DNA of 64,000 nucleotides, from positions 1-64,000 of the forward strand of contig NZ_VOIQ01000009.1 in assembly GCF_010470675.1 (NCBI RefSeq), read 5' to 3'. How positions within the stretch are numbered: the stretch's first letter is position 1; every line of letters begins with the position of its first letter. The translations under genes were made by a program, and so were the position numbers. The DNA comes from Desulfovibrio sp. JC010 (GTDB taxonomy: Bacteria > Desulfobacterota > Desulfovibrionia > Desulfovibrionales > Desulfovibrionaceae). The notes under the pieces are model-generated. The model ran no database searches and was not told the origin of the DNA. It worked only from the letters and a program-made list of their open reading frames with translations. Of this stretch, positions 52,759 to 60,110 are shown piece after piece.

Positions 52759-54231
52759 TTATTTCTTAAGAATCGCTTCCATTTCATCAAAATCAGCCAG
52801 AATCTTCTCATCCTTTTGAGGGGCAACCATATTCACAGCCATGATGGTCAGGAAGTTGGCCACAAAACCGGGAACGATTTCATACATGGTTGCGCCCAGT
52901 CCGGCGTCTTTCCAGAATACGAGCACGAGTGTACCAACAATCATGCCGGAAAGTGCTGAAATCCAAGTGGTTTTTCTGCTGAACAGAGAAAACAGGACTA
53001 CCGGACCGAAAGCGGCACCGAATCCGCCCCATGCATAGGAAACAAGGCCGAGAACGGTATTGCCCGGAGTCAGGGCCATGCTCATGGCAATGATGGAAAT
53101 AACCAGAACACAGAGACGCCCCACGAGCATGAGTTCTTTATCAGATGCTTCGCGGCGCAGAATTTTTTTGTAAAAATCCTCAGTCAGCGCGGAGGATGAA
53201 ACCAACAGCTGGGAGTCAATGGTGGACATGATAGCAGAGAGGATAGCCGCCAGCAGCACGCCGCCCACCCAGGGATTGAAAAGCTTGGTGATCATATAAA
53301 TGAATACCTTTTCCTGTTCGCCGCCATGAAGTCCGTCAAACATGGGAATGGCAACCATACCGACCACAACTGCTCCGGCAAGGGAAATTACAACCCAGAT
53401 CAGGGCGACAGCGGTAGCCTTGGGCAGTTCTTTAATGGAACTGATCCCCATAAAGCGGGTCAGAATATGCGGCTGTCCGAAATAACCAAGCCCCCAGGCC
53501 ATGGTGGAAATAACGGCGAGAATGGAAAGAGGCGCGCCTGCACCGTTGTGAAAAAGACTGGTGGAAATATGTTTGGCCGCCATTTCAGCTTCGATGACGG
53601 AAATACCACCATTGTCGATGGTACCCAAAATAGGAACAAGGACAATGGCGAAAAACATCAGACCGCCCTGAAAAAAGTCGGTCCAGCAGACCGCCATGAA
53701 TCCGCCAAGAAAGGTGTAAGCAACAATAACGATTGCCCCGGAAATAACAGCCACGGAATAATCAATGTTGAACATGGACTCAAAGAGCTTACCCGCAGCC
53801 ACCAGACCGGAAGAGGAATAGATGGTGAAAAACATCAGAATAATGACCGCAGAACCGACCCGCAGCAGGCTGGTGGGATCGTTAAAACGTTTTTCAAAAA
53901 AGGATGAAATTGTAAGGGTGTCGGTCATCTCGGTGTATGCGCGCAGACGGGCGGAAACAAAAATCCAGTTCAGGGCAGTACCGATAAAAAGGCCGATGGC
54001 GATCCATGCCTCAGTCATACCGCCAAGATAGACAGCACCGGGCAACCCCATAAGCAGCCAGCCGGACATATCACTGGCCTGTGCGGAAAGAGCTGTAACC
54101 CAGCCGCCAAGACCGCGTCCGCCGAGAATGTAGCCTTCAATATTTGAAGTACGCTTGTAGAAATACCAGCCAACTGCCAGCAGGAAAACCAGATAAACAC
54201 CAAAAGTAAGCAAAGTCTCAGTCTGAATCAC
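52759..54231 (-). CDS. putP: sodium/proline symporter
   Basis: A 490-residue sodium:solute symporter of the SSS family with about 13 helices. Family signs are LGGRGLGGWVTALSAQASDMSGWLLMGLPGA, where the SAQASDMSGW region holds Na+ and substrate residues, then VAYTFLGGFMAVCWTDFFQGGLM and the C-terminal sequence LAAILSAIMSTIDSQLLVSSSALTEDFY. Its closest relation is PutP. GTG at 54231 has AAAAAGGA six bases upstream. Uptake of proline or a related compatible solute is expected; substrate assignment is by family only. Confidence 0.88.
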   Translation of the reverse strand: MIQTETLLTFGVYLVFLLAVGWYFYKRTSNIEGYILGGRGLGGWVTALSAQASDMSGWLLMGLPGAVYLGGMTEAWIAIGLFIGTALNWIFVSARLRAYTEMTDTLTISSFFEKRFNDPTSLLRVGSAVIILMFFTIYSSSGLVAAGKLFESMFNIDYSVAVISGAIVIVAYTFLGGFMAVCWTDFFQGGLMFFAIVLVPILGTIDNGGISVIEAEMAAKHISTSLFHNGAGAPLSILAVISTMAWGLGYFGQPHILTRFMGISSIKELPKATAVALIWVVISLAGAVVVGMVAIPMFDGLHGGEQEKVFIYMITKLFNPWVGGVLLAAILSAIMSTIDSQLLVSSSALTEDFYKKILRREASDKELMLVGRLCVLVISIIAMSMALTPGNTVLGLVSYAWGGFGAAFGPVVLFSLFSRKTTWISALSGMIVGTLVLVFWKDAGLGATMYEIVPGFVANFLTIMAVNMVAPQKDEKILADFDEMEAILKK

Positions 54232-54461
54232 AATAAATCCTTTTTGAACAAGTAAAGAAAACAAAAACAACCTAAAACGTAAAAAGGGGCTACTATTTAA
54301 CCATCATGACCATTGTGCACAAGATATTTTTTTTCGGCGTTGATTATACGGAGTTTTTGGTGTTGCGGATTAAATTATTCCGTTTTTTGCATAAAAAGAT
54401 CATTATTTTCATTTGAAACAAATCTATTTACGAAGAACAACACTAGCGTTAGATTTGCAAT

Positions 54462-55817
54462 ATGAATAAACGACTCGGCTTTCTCATACTCTTCAGTCTC
54501 TGCGCAATCGTCGCTGTTCTGGGCGGCAATTTTTATCTCAATACCTACGCTCCTTTCCTTAATGGAAATAAAGCCTACGACAGTGCAGATTATGAAACCG
54601 CACTGGATAATTACTATCAGGCCGCGGAAAACAATTACGCTCAGGCGCAATATAATCTGGGACACATGATCCTCAACGGTTACGGCACAAAACAGGATCC
54701 GCTGATAGCTTTTGAATGGATTGAAAAAGCAGCAAAGCAGGGACTGCCCATAGCCTGCACCGGACTCGGCAAGCTTTACCTCGACGGAAACGGAGTCATA
54801 AAAGACGAATTGCAGGCAATCAAATACTTCCGCTTCGCATCGTTAAAAAATGAACCGGAGGCTAACTACCACCTCGGCCGGATCTACCTGAACGGGCTGG
54901 GAGTAATGCCCAACAATATTCAAGCATTCAAATGGTTTAAAAAATCAGCCCGTACCGGAAACGCAGCCGCCCAATATCAGCTCGGAAAAATGTACAGACA
55001 AGGAAGAGGAACCCCGATCGATATTGAAGCATGCATGGACTGGTATACAAAAGCCGCTGAACAGGGAAACACTGTAGCCCAGAACAGCCTTGGGCTTATC
55101 TATTATAAAGAAGGAAAATATGAACCGGCGCACAAATGGCTTCTCAAATCAGCCAAGCAGGGAAACGCCAATGCGCAAGACCTGCTCGGAGTAATGTACG
55201 CATACGGTAAAGGTGTGGATAAGAATTACAAAAAAGCTTTTAAATGGTTCAAAAAAGCAGCCCTGCGTAACAAGGCAGACTCCCAGTTCAACCTCGGCTA
55301 TCTCTATTATTGCGGCAAAGGGGTCGCGCGAAACTACCCTATGGCCCTGCTTTGGTTCCGCAAGGCTGCTGCGCAGAAGCATATCAGATCAATTCAGGCT
55401 CTCGGCGAAATGTATTACAAAGGAACCGGGGTCAGCAGAAATTACAAACAAGCCATGGGCTATTTCCAACTGGCCGCTTACCGCAAGCTACCGGAAGCAT
55501 ATCATTATCTGGGTTTGTCATACTACTATGGCCATGGAGTAAATAAGGACTACAGCATATCTATCCAATATTTCAGAAAAGCCGCAGCTGCGAAGAACAA
55601 ATACTCACAATACGCCCTTGGTAAAATTTATGAAAAAGGTAACGGTGTTCCTGTGAACCTGACCAAAGCCTATGAATGGTACACCCTGGCGGAAAAAGGC
55701 GGGCTGGCAAAAGCGAAAAAAGCCAAAAAAGAGATTGCCTCCCAAATGAGTGTTCAAGAGTTCAAAAAAGCACACGACATGGCTGAAAAAATCTATGCAA
55801 ATCAACTTGACAGCTAA
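54462..55817 (+). CDS. Sel1-repeat protein with membrane anchor
   Basis: A 451-residue protein. The N-terminal segment LGFLILFSLCAIVAVLGGNF is a signal anchor. Ten Sel1-like repeats of about 36 residues follow, each with the pattern AQYNLGHMYxxGxGVxxDYxxAxxWFxKAA (for example AQYQLGKMYRQGRGTPID, SQFNLGYLYYCGKGVARN, SQYALGKIYEKGNGVPVN). A degenerate helix pair precedes them. The repeats form a curved scaffold for protein binding outside the membrane. The partner is unknown. AT-rich 190-base leader upstream. Confidence 0.85.
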   Translation: MNKRLGFLILFSLCAIVAVLGGNFYLNTYAPFLNGNKAYDSADYETALDNYYQAAENNYAQAQYNLGHMILNGYGTKQDPLIAFEWIEKAAKQGLPIACTGLGKLYLDGNGVIKDELQAIKYFRFASLKNEPEANYHLGRIYLNGLGVMPNNIQAFKWFKKSARTGNAAAQYQLGKMYRQGRGTPIDIEACMDWYTKAAEQGNTVAQNSLGLIYYKEGKYEPAHKWLLKSAKQGNANAQDLLGVMYAYGKGVDKNYKKAFKWFKKAALRNKADSQFNLGYLYYCGKGVARNYPMALLWFRKAAAQKHIRSIQALGEMYYKGTGVSRNYKQAMGYFQLAAYRKLPEAYHYLGLSYYYGHGVNKDYSISIQYFRKAAAAKNKYSQYALGKIYEKGNGVPVNLTKAYEWYTLAEKGGLAKAKKAKKEIASQMSVQEFKKAHDMAEKIYANQLDS

Positions 55818-55877
55818 GCCCGGTTGCAAAGAATATAGCGGTTCACCAAGACCAAACTTCAAACAAAGAGATCGCTT

Positions 55878-56261
55878 ATGCTGACACTCATACTGGCAGG
55901 GATCACCCTGCTGACCATAATCGGAATTTCAATTTATGCGAAAAAGAAAGGCCAAAGCGGATTCGGAGTCTTTTTTCTACTCTACTGCATAATTTCAATC
56001 ATCGTTTACATAGTAACCCTGCCGGAAGGCAAACCGTTCATGCTGGTGGATATTCTAGGCCAGATCGGAGTCATCGTGACCTCCATAGGCGTAATCGTTG
56101 CCCACGCCAAAGGGGCCAGAAAAATTCTATACGCCCTGCCCGGCCTGATCATCCTTGGGATATCACTCTCCATCCATATGAGTAAATTCCAGCCCCCCGC
56201 CCAAAACGGGACCGCAACCAACCAGACCGTAATCATGGATTCCAACCGGACCAAAGAATAA
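55878..56261 (+). CDS. small membrane protein of unknown function
   Basis: A 127-residue protein with about four hydrophobic segments (LTLILAGITLLTIIGISIYA, FFLLYCIISIIVYIV, GQIGVIVTSIGVIVAHA, LPGLIILGISLSIHM) and a short hydrophilic tail. It has no motif that I know. It follows the Sel1 gene by 60 bases on the same strand and ends before the terminator at 56265. Confidence 0.65.
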   Translation: MLTLILAGITLLTIIGISIYAKKKGQSGFGVFFLLYCIISIIVYIVTLPEGKPFMLVDILGQIGVIVTSIGVIVAHAKGARKILYALPGLIILGISLSIHMSKFQPPAQNGTATNQTVIMDSNRTKE

Positions 56262-56264
56262 ACA

Positions 56265-56300
56265 AATCCCCTGCCTTGAACCGTCAAAGCAGGGGGATTA
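56265..56300 (+). terminator. terminator of the Sel1 / small membrane protein unit
   Basis: AATCCCCTGCCTTGA pairs imperfectly with TCAAAGCAGGGGGATT around ACCG, followed by ATTCTCTC. It lies a few bases after the stop at 56261. Confidence 0.7.
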
Positions 56301-56368
56301 TTCTCTCAAAAAATTTAATTTACTTAACCGACCAGCTTAACCAAAGCAGCAATTGAGGCAGCCCGAAC

Positions 56369-56608
56369 CTACTGAATAACCCGCCGCTCCGGATTCATCT
56401 TATCAATCACATCATAAATCATTTCCGCGAATTTACGCAGCCTGTCAGCATACCGCTCATCTTCAGCTTCAGCAACCAAAGCATCCTGCTCCGCCAGAGT
56501 TGCAACCGTCTGCAATTGCACCGCGCCCTGCGCCATGGTCATCCGTCCGGCCTTCATTTCCTCAGAAATATATTTAACCTGATCCGCATATTTTTTTAAA
56601 TGATTCAT
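56369..56608 (-). CDS. small phage-type protein of unknown function
   Basis: A protein of 79 residues with mostly helical, charged sequence (HLKKYADQVKYISEEMKAGRM, LAEQDALVAEAEDERYADRLRKFAEM). No signal or motif. It lies downstream of the CI-like gene and may share its transcript, as phage accessory genes do. Confidence 0.5.
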   Translation of the reverse strand: MNHLKKYADQVKYISEEMKAGRMTMAQGAVQLQTVATLAEQDALVAEAEDERYADRLRKFAEMIYDVIDKMNPERRVIQ

Positions 56609-56675
56609 AGGCCGTATCCATACATAATATCAAACAAAACTCAAGCCCCGGCCAGATCAAACAAGTCCGCAACGA

Positions 56676-57065
56676 CTATCTGCCGTAGACAATGCTCAAA
56701 GAGGAACCTTCCGGCAATTTGTCCGTAAGGGCCTCCATAAGCTCGCTGACGGTGAGTTCGCGCTGCAGCTCACGGGTGATCCGTTTTTCAATTTCCACAT
56801 AGGTCAAAGCACCGGAAGGTTCATCGGAGAGAACCCGGTATTTCGGCCCGCTCCCGGTACGAATCCAGTTGGGATCAACCCCGGCAACCTCAAGTGCTTT
56901 AAGCAGCCAGTCTGAAGGGATGGAATTCCTGCGTTTGGCATCTGAAATAGAAGACTGCCTGATGCCAAGCACCTCCGCCAGCTTCACCTGTGTAACTTTA
57001 GCATCAAAAATTAGAACCTCCCCCAACCGGGCCAATGCTCCTTTGAAATCAAGATTATCAGTCAT
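56676..57065 (-). CDS. phage CI-like repressor N-terminal protein
   Basis: A 129-residue protein starting MTDNLDFKGALARLGEVL. It has a helix-turn-helix region (TQVKLAEVLGIRQSSISDAKRRNSIPSDWLLKALEVAGVDPNWIRTGSGPKYR) that resembles the DNA-binding half of CI repressors. It is followed by a helical C-terminus (RITRELQRELTVSELMEAL), and there is no S24 peptidase half. ATG at 57065 has GGAGAGG five bases upstream. The gene is divergent from a full S24 repressor; the gap contains operator-like repeats. Confidence 0.75.
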   Translation of the reverse strand: MTDNLDFKGALARLGEVLIFDAKVTQVKLAEVLGIRQSSISDAKRRNSIPSDWLLKALEVAGVDPNWIRTGSGPKYRVLSDEPSGALTYVEIEKRITRELQRELTVSELMEALTDKLPEGSSLSIVYGR

Positions 57066-57136
57066 AAAAGCCTCTCCATAAAAACAATTCGTCACTACGC
57101 CGCCCATACGGCTTGTGCTTATTTATTATTTGAAAT

Positions 57137-57230
57137 AACTTTTACCCGCTTTTACAAACTTAAAAGCTAAAAACTAGGTAAAAAGTTTTCTTCATTTCCT
57201 TTTTTTGGTTTATAGACAAACTTTTTACCC
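57137..57230. promoter_or_regulatory. operator-like repeats between the divergent regulators
   Basis: GGTAAAAAGTTT (57177-57188) and AAACTTTTTACC (57218-57229) form a perfect 12-bp inverted repeat 29 bases apart. A related AACTTTTACCC half-site lies at 57138-57148. The region is AT-rich and holds promoters for both regulators. Confidence 0.65.
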
Positions 57231-57270
57231 ATTTCAAGAACTATTTTATAAAAAGAGTGATACACTTCCC

Positions 57271-57945
57271 ATGTCCGATATTGTTGAACGTTTTTTAAGC
57301 ATTAAAAATCTTGTGGGTATCAAGCGCAACGAGTTCTGTAGACGGGTCGGGGTTTCGGCCACCACTCACGATAATTACCAGAAAGGCAAAGGCACGCCCA
57401 AGGCCCCCTTTCTGTGCAAAGTCTGCGAAGAATTCTGCATCAACGGACACTGGCTGCTCACCGGGGAAGGCGAACCTTTCATGGATGAATCCCCCGCTCC
57501 GGCGCGTCCTGCCGACCCCAATGTGCTGAACACCGGAGAAAACATAAATCTCATCGGCCTCGCCCAGTGCGGCATTGACGGCTGGTCCCAGACCATGCCC
57601 ATCGCCATCAACAGCTCTGTACCAGAATTTCACAAGGACTACATCGCCGCCCTGACCATCGGAGATTCAATGGTTCCCGCAGGAATCCTGCCCGGCAACA
57701 TCGTCTATTGCGATCCACGCCTGCAGCCCTCCATCGGGGAGCCTGTATTCGTCATGCGCCGCGATGCGCAGCAGGAAGAATCGGCCGGGGTGAAAATCTA
57801 CAACGGGCAGGATGAAAAATGGGTCTATTTACAAGGCTGGCTTGGGAAGCAGGGAGATAAGCCGCAGAAGGAATTTTGTATTCAGCAGCTTGTTGACGAG
57901 GTTGGGTTGATTGCTCCGGTTGTTATGATAAGGCGGCGGGTGTGA
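57271..57945 (+). CDS. LexA/CI-like repressor with S24 peptidase domain
   Basis: A 224-residue phage-type repressor. The N-terminal HTH is SIKNLVGIKRNEFCRRVGVSATTHDNYQKGK, a linker rich in Pro follows, and the S24 domain has the catalytic Ser in TIGDSMVPAGILPGNIVYCDP and Lys in AGVKIYNGQDEKWVYL. Such repressors cut themselves during the SOS response. ATG at 57271 is chosen as the frame start that keeps the HTH at the N-terminus; upstream in-frame codons overlap the operator repeats. No integrase or structural phage genes are present, so this is a relic or a domesticated regulator. Confidence 0.85.
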   Translation: MSDIVERFLSIKNLVGIKRNEFCRRVGVSATTHDNYQKGKGTPKAPFLCKVCEEFCINGHWLLTGEGEPFMDESPAPARPADPNVLNTGENINLIGLAQCGIDGWSQTMPIAINSSVPEFHKDYIAALTIGDSMVPAGILPGNIVYCDPRLQPSIGEPVFVMRRDAQQEESAGVKIYNGQDEKWVYLQGWLGKQGDKPQKEFCIQQLVDEVGLIAPVVMIRRRV

Positions 57946-57988
57946 GGAGGAGCGACAAATCTAAACAGTTCAGCACAAATAAATAGAA

Positions 57989-58012
57989 AGCCTCCGGCTA
58001 TCAGATGAGGCT
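57989..58012 (-). terminator. candidate terminator of the PemK-like toxin gene
   Basis: AGCCTC and GAGGCT pair around a 12-base loop in the gap after the toxin stop, followed on the minus strand by TTTCTATTT. The stem is short, so confidence is modest. Confidence 0.45.
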
Positions 58013-58035
58013 GAATTTAACAGACAGCACAATAC

Positions 58036-58362
58036 TTAAAATAAATCTCTTACCGCATTAAGAATCTCACTAATTTTACTACTCGTTAGCTTCGCGACCG
58101 GATTAAGAATATCCCGGTTTGCGGTTAGAATTTTGGAATAAACAGCAAAACTCTCATCCTTCTTTAAATATCCCTGATCAATATCGCTTTCAAGGATTGA
58201 AATTCTCGGAAGATGTATATGGTTTTGCGAAGTCACTGCGCACAAAATGTAATCATTACGTCCATGCATAGCGAGAACAATCGCCGGACGCTTTTTAGCA
58301 TTAGTCAAATCTGTGTATGGAAAAGGAACCGTAACTATTGAACCTACTGTAAGTGTGCCCAT
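58036..58362 (-). CDS. PemK/MazF-family mRNA interferase toxin
   Basis: A 108-residue PemK/MazF fold protein: VGSIVTVPFPYTDLTNAKKRPAIVLAMHGRNDYILCAVTS, then the C-terminal ILTANRDILNPVAKLTSSKISEILNAVRDLF. The FPYTDLTxxKKRPAIVL core carries the basic residue of the active site and the family's Ser/Thr-rich end is present. It cuts mRNA at short motifs. The gene overlaps the upstream gene by 19 bases and has a strong ribosome site (GGAGGAGG) within it. Confidence 0.85.
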   Translation of the reverse strand: MGTLTVGSIVTVPFPYTDLTNAKKRPAIVLAMHGRNDYILCAVTSQNHIHLPRISILESDIDQGYLKKDESFAVYSKILTANRDILNPVAKLTSSKISEILNAVRDLF

Positions 58363-58946
58363 GCTTCATCCTCCTCCGGTGAGTCCCAAACTTCAGCAAG
58401 AGATGACTCTGAAGATACTAAACAGAAATCAGATAATTCATTAATTTCATTAACTGCTGCCAGATACTTGGTATAAAGTTCATGCGGCTTTTCTTTCAAT
58501 TTCTCCCATTCAGAAGCATACCTTAAAAAGGTTTTAGTCTCGCCAACTTCACAAGCGAGACCTATGATAAAATCAAGCATTTCTGGATTAGAAGGCTCAA
58601 GATCACATGCTACCTTTGCATACGAAAGAGCATCTTCAGAATCTCCGCACACTGCCATGGATGTAGCATAATTAAATAAAAGCAGACTATCTGTCTTATG
58701 CTGCAAAGACATCTTATGATACCTGTGCATAGCTTTTATATCATTTTGAACACTGGCAATACTTCCCATGGCAGAAAGCCCTTTCGCAATATCTATACGC
58801 TTCAAATCCGCAGCTTTATCAATGAGAGAACGCAACAGTCTGGCTCGACTTATTTCATCGATTTCGTTGTTGTTCATCAAGTCATTAAGACTACCGATTA
58901 TTTCATTAAATATCACTTCAGCAGCGGGAATTGGAATACTCATCAT
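58344..58946 (-). CDS. TPR-like protein with antitoxin-like C-terminal tail
   Basis: A 200-residue protein. Residues 20-160 are helical repeats of TPR type (IDIAKGLSAMGSIASVQNDIKAMHRYHKMSL, LLFNYATSMAVCGDSEDALSYAKVACDLEPSNPEML). The last 20 residues, SLAEVWDSPEEDEAWAHLQ, match the short acidic toxin-binding tails of MazE/PemI-type antitoxins (SLAxxWxxPEDDEAW). It overlaps the PemK-like toxin downstream, in the position of its antitoxin. No DNA-binding domain is visible, which is unusual for that role. ATG 58946 or 58943; both follow AAGGA. Confidence 0.65.
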   Translation of the reverse strand: MMSIPIPAAEVIFNEIIGSLNDLMNNNEIDEISRARLLRSLIDKAADLKRIDIAKGLSAMGSIASVQNDIKAMHRYHKMSLQHKTDSLLLFNYATSMAVCGDSEDALSYAKVACDLEPSNPEMLDFIIGLACEVGETKTFLRYASEWEKLKEKPHELYTKYLAAVNEINELSDFCLVSSESSLAEVWDSPEEDEAWAHLQ

Positions 58947-59092
58947 AATTTCCTTATTTTCATCTTACATCAAGATAATTAGCTATTATACCCTATAAAG
59001 CAAGCATATTTTCAAGCTTCAACTTATTAGAAACAGCAATAATGCTCACCGAAATATCCCGCGCCAAATGAAGCAAACTGCAGTTACTCCCC

Positions 59093-59167
59093 CCACAAAA
59101 ACACCCCCTCAAAACATCTATACGGATGATGCTCTGAGGGGGTGTTTATATTAATGTTGGTACGAAA
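59093..59167. repeat. 75-bp direct repeat, left copy flanking higBA (terminator plus tRNA-Leu 3'-end echo)
   Basis: 59093-59152 is a terminator hairpin (AACACCCCCTCA / TGAGGGGGTGTT with inner CATC/GATG) and 59158-59167 is TGGTACGAAA. The same sequence lies at 59812-59886 exactly 719 bases away with about 68 of 75 positions identical. It ends the higBA transcript. Confidence 0.9.
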
Positions 59168-59173
59168 TATTTA

Positions 59174-59467
59174 CTACACTGCCCTATCCTTAGGCTCCAC
59201 CCGCAAAGAAACTCCAAGCGCACCCAGCACTTTCAGGATCGTGCTATAACGAGGCTGAGAACCGGGACTTAAAGCTTTATACAGACTCTCCCTGCCAAGT
59301 CCTGAATCCTTGGCAAGCTGAGTCATGCCTCTGGCCTTGGCAACATTGGACAGGGCAATCAACAGATCGTCAGGATCACCAGTGGCAGCTGCAACGCTCA
59401 GGTATTCGGAAATCATTTCTTCGCTGTCTAAATATTCGGATGTATCAAAAGGTTTTGTCTTAACCAT
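59174..59467 (-). CDS. higA: HigA-type antitoxin (HTH)
   Basis: A 97-residue XRE-family antitoxin. A short N-terminal extension (FDTSEYLDSEEMISEYLSVAAATGDPDDLL) that contacts the toxin precedes the HTH ARGMTQLAKDSGLGRESLYKALSPGSQPRYSTILKVLGALGVSL. It matches the putative addiction-module antidote family. It follows the toxin gene by two bases. The stop is at the edge of the left direct repeat. Confidence 0.88.
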   Translation of the reverse strand: MVKTKPFDTSEYLDSEEMISEYLSVAAATGDPDDLLIALSNVAKARGMTQLAKDSGLGRESLYKALSPGSQPRYSTILKVLGALGVSLRVEPKDRAV

Positions 59468-59469
59468 GA

Positions 59470-59769
59470 TTACTCCTCTTTTATTTCTGCGGCCAATTCA
59501 TGGGCCTTTTTGATGTCTCGCTTTTGGCTGGATTTGTCCCCGCCTGCCAGCAGGAAATACAATCTATCTCCTACCTGAGTATAATAAACACGATAACCGG
59601 GTCCGACAGAAATTCTCATCTCAAAGACCTCTTTACCTACCGACTTACAATCACCGAATAAACCACGTTTAGCCCGGTCAATTCGTAGGAAAATATTGGC
59701 TTTTCCAGTACGGTCTTTGAGCTTGGTAATCCACTTGTCGAAGATTTCTGTGCTATCAAACTGATTCAT
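59470..59769 (-). CDS. higB: HigB/RelE-superfamily toxin
   Basis: A 99-residue protein of the RelE superfamily (addiction-module killer group). Family signs are IFDKWITKLKDRTGKANIFLRIDRAKRGLFGDCKSVGKEVFEMRISVGPGYRVYYTQVGDRLYFLLAGGDKSSQKRDIKKAHELAAEI; the GPGYRVYY and GGDKSSQKRDIKKA parts are diagnostic. It should cut mRNA on the ribosome. Toxin before antitoxin is the usual order for this subgroup. No Shine-Dalgarno sequence precedes ATG. Confidence 0.9.
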   Translation of the reverse strand: MNQFDSTEIFDKWITKLKDRTGKANIFLRIDRAKRGLFGDCKSVGKEVFEMRISVGPGYRVYYTQVGDRLYFLLAGGDKSSQKRDIKKAHELAAEIKEE

Positions 59770-59774
59770 GCCAA

Positions 59775-59803
59775 AATGTATCCATCTGAATACAAAATGT
59801 CAA
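59775..59803 (-). promoter_or_regulatory. promoter of higBA, probably leaderless, with operator palindrome
   Basis: On the minus strand: TTGACA (59798-59803), 17 bases, TACATT (59775-59780). Transcription should start at or beside the higB ATG (59769). TGTAT-N8-ATACA (59777-59794) lies between the boxes and is a candidate HigA operator. Confidence 0.6.
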
Positions 59804-59811
59804 TAATGACT

Positions 59812-59886
59812 CCACAAAAACACCCCCTCAAAACATCTATGCGGATGATGCTCTGAGGGGGTGTTTATATTTGCAATGGTGCGAAA
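59812..59886. repeat. 75-bp direct repeat, right copy (terminator of tRNA-Leu plus tRNA 3' end)
   Basis: 59812-59871 is the same terminator hairpin as at 59093-59152 (59 of 60 identical) and 59877-59886 is TGGTGCGAAA, which is the CCA end of tRNA-Leu. On the minus strand it ends the tRNA transcript. It is the original site; the other copy encloses higBA. Confidence 0.9.
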
Positions 59887-59960
59887 GGAGAGACTCGAAC
59901 TCTCACGGCTAGGCCGCTAGATCCTAAATCTAGTGCGTCTACCAATTCCGCCACTCTCGC
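59877..59960 (-). tRNA. tRNA-Leu (anticodon UAG)
   Basis: A class II tRNA on the minus strand: acceptor GCGAGAG / CTTTCGC with G-U, encoded CCA, anticodon stem CTAGA/TCTAG with loop TTTAGGA and anticodon TAG (plus-strand 59924-59926). It has a long variable arm and T-arm GTTCGAGTC. Its 3' end and the following terminator are duplicated at 59093-59167. Confidence 0.96.
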
Positions 59961-60042
59961 AACCAAATATTATGGGCTATTTTTCAAATACCGTCCCTCG
60001 TGGATTAAACCACAAAAGACGATATCCCGTGCAGCCGTTGCG

Positions 60043-60071
60043 TTAATATAAGCAGTGTTACAGCTTGTCAA
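60043..60071 (-). promoter_or_regulatory. promoter of tRNA-Leu
   Basis: On the minus strand: TTGACA (60066-60071), 17 bases, TATTAA (60043-60048), about 75 bases before the tRNA 5' end. Confidence 0.7.
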
Positions 60072-60110
60072 CAAAAATCGCTAAAATTCCATGGAAACGG
60101 TCATTTCCGG

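Noticed and set aside
54462-59960. Intact prophage
   Set aside because: Two phage-type repressors are present, but there is no integrase, terminase, portal or tail gene in the region.
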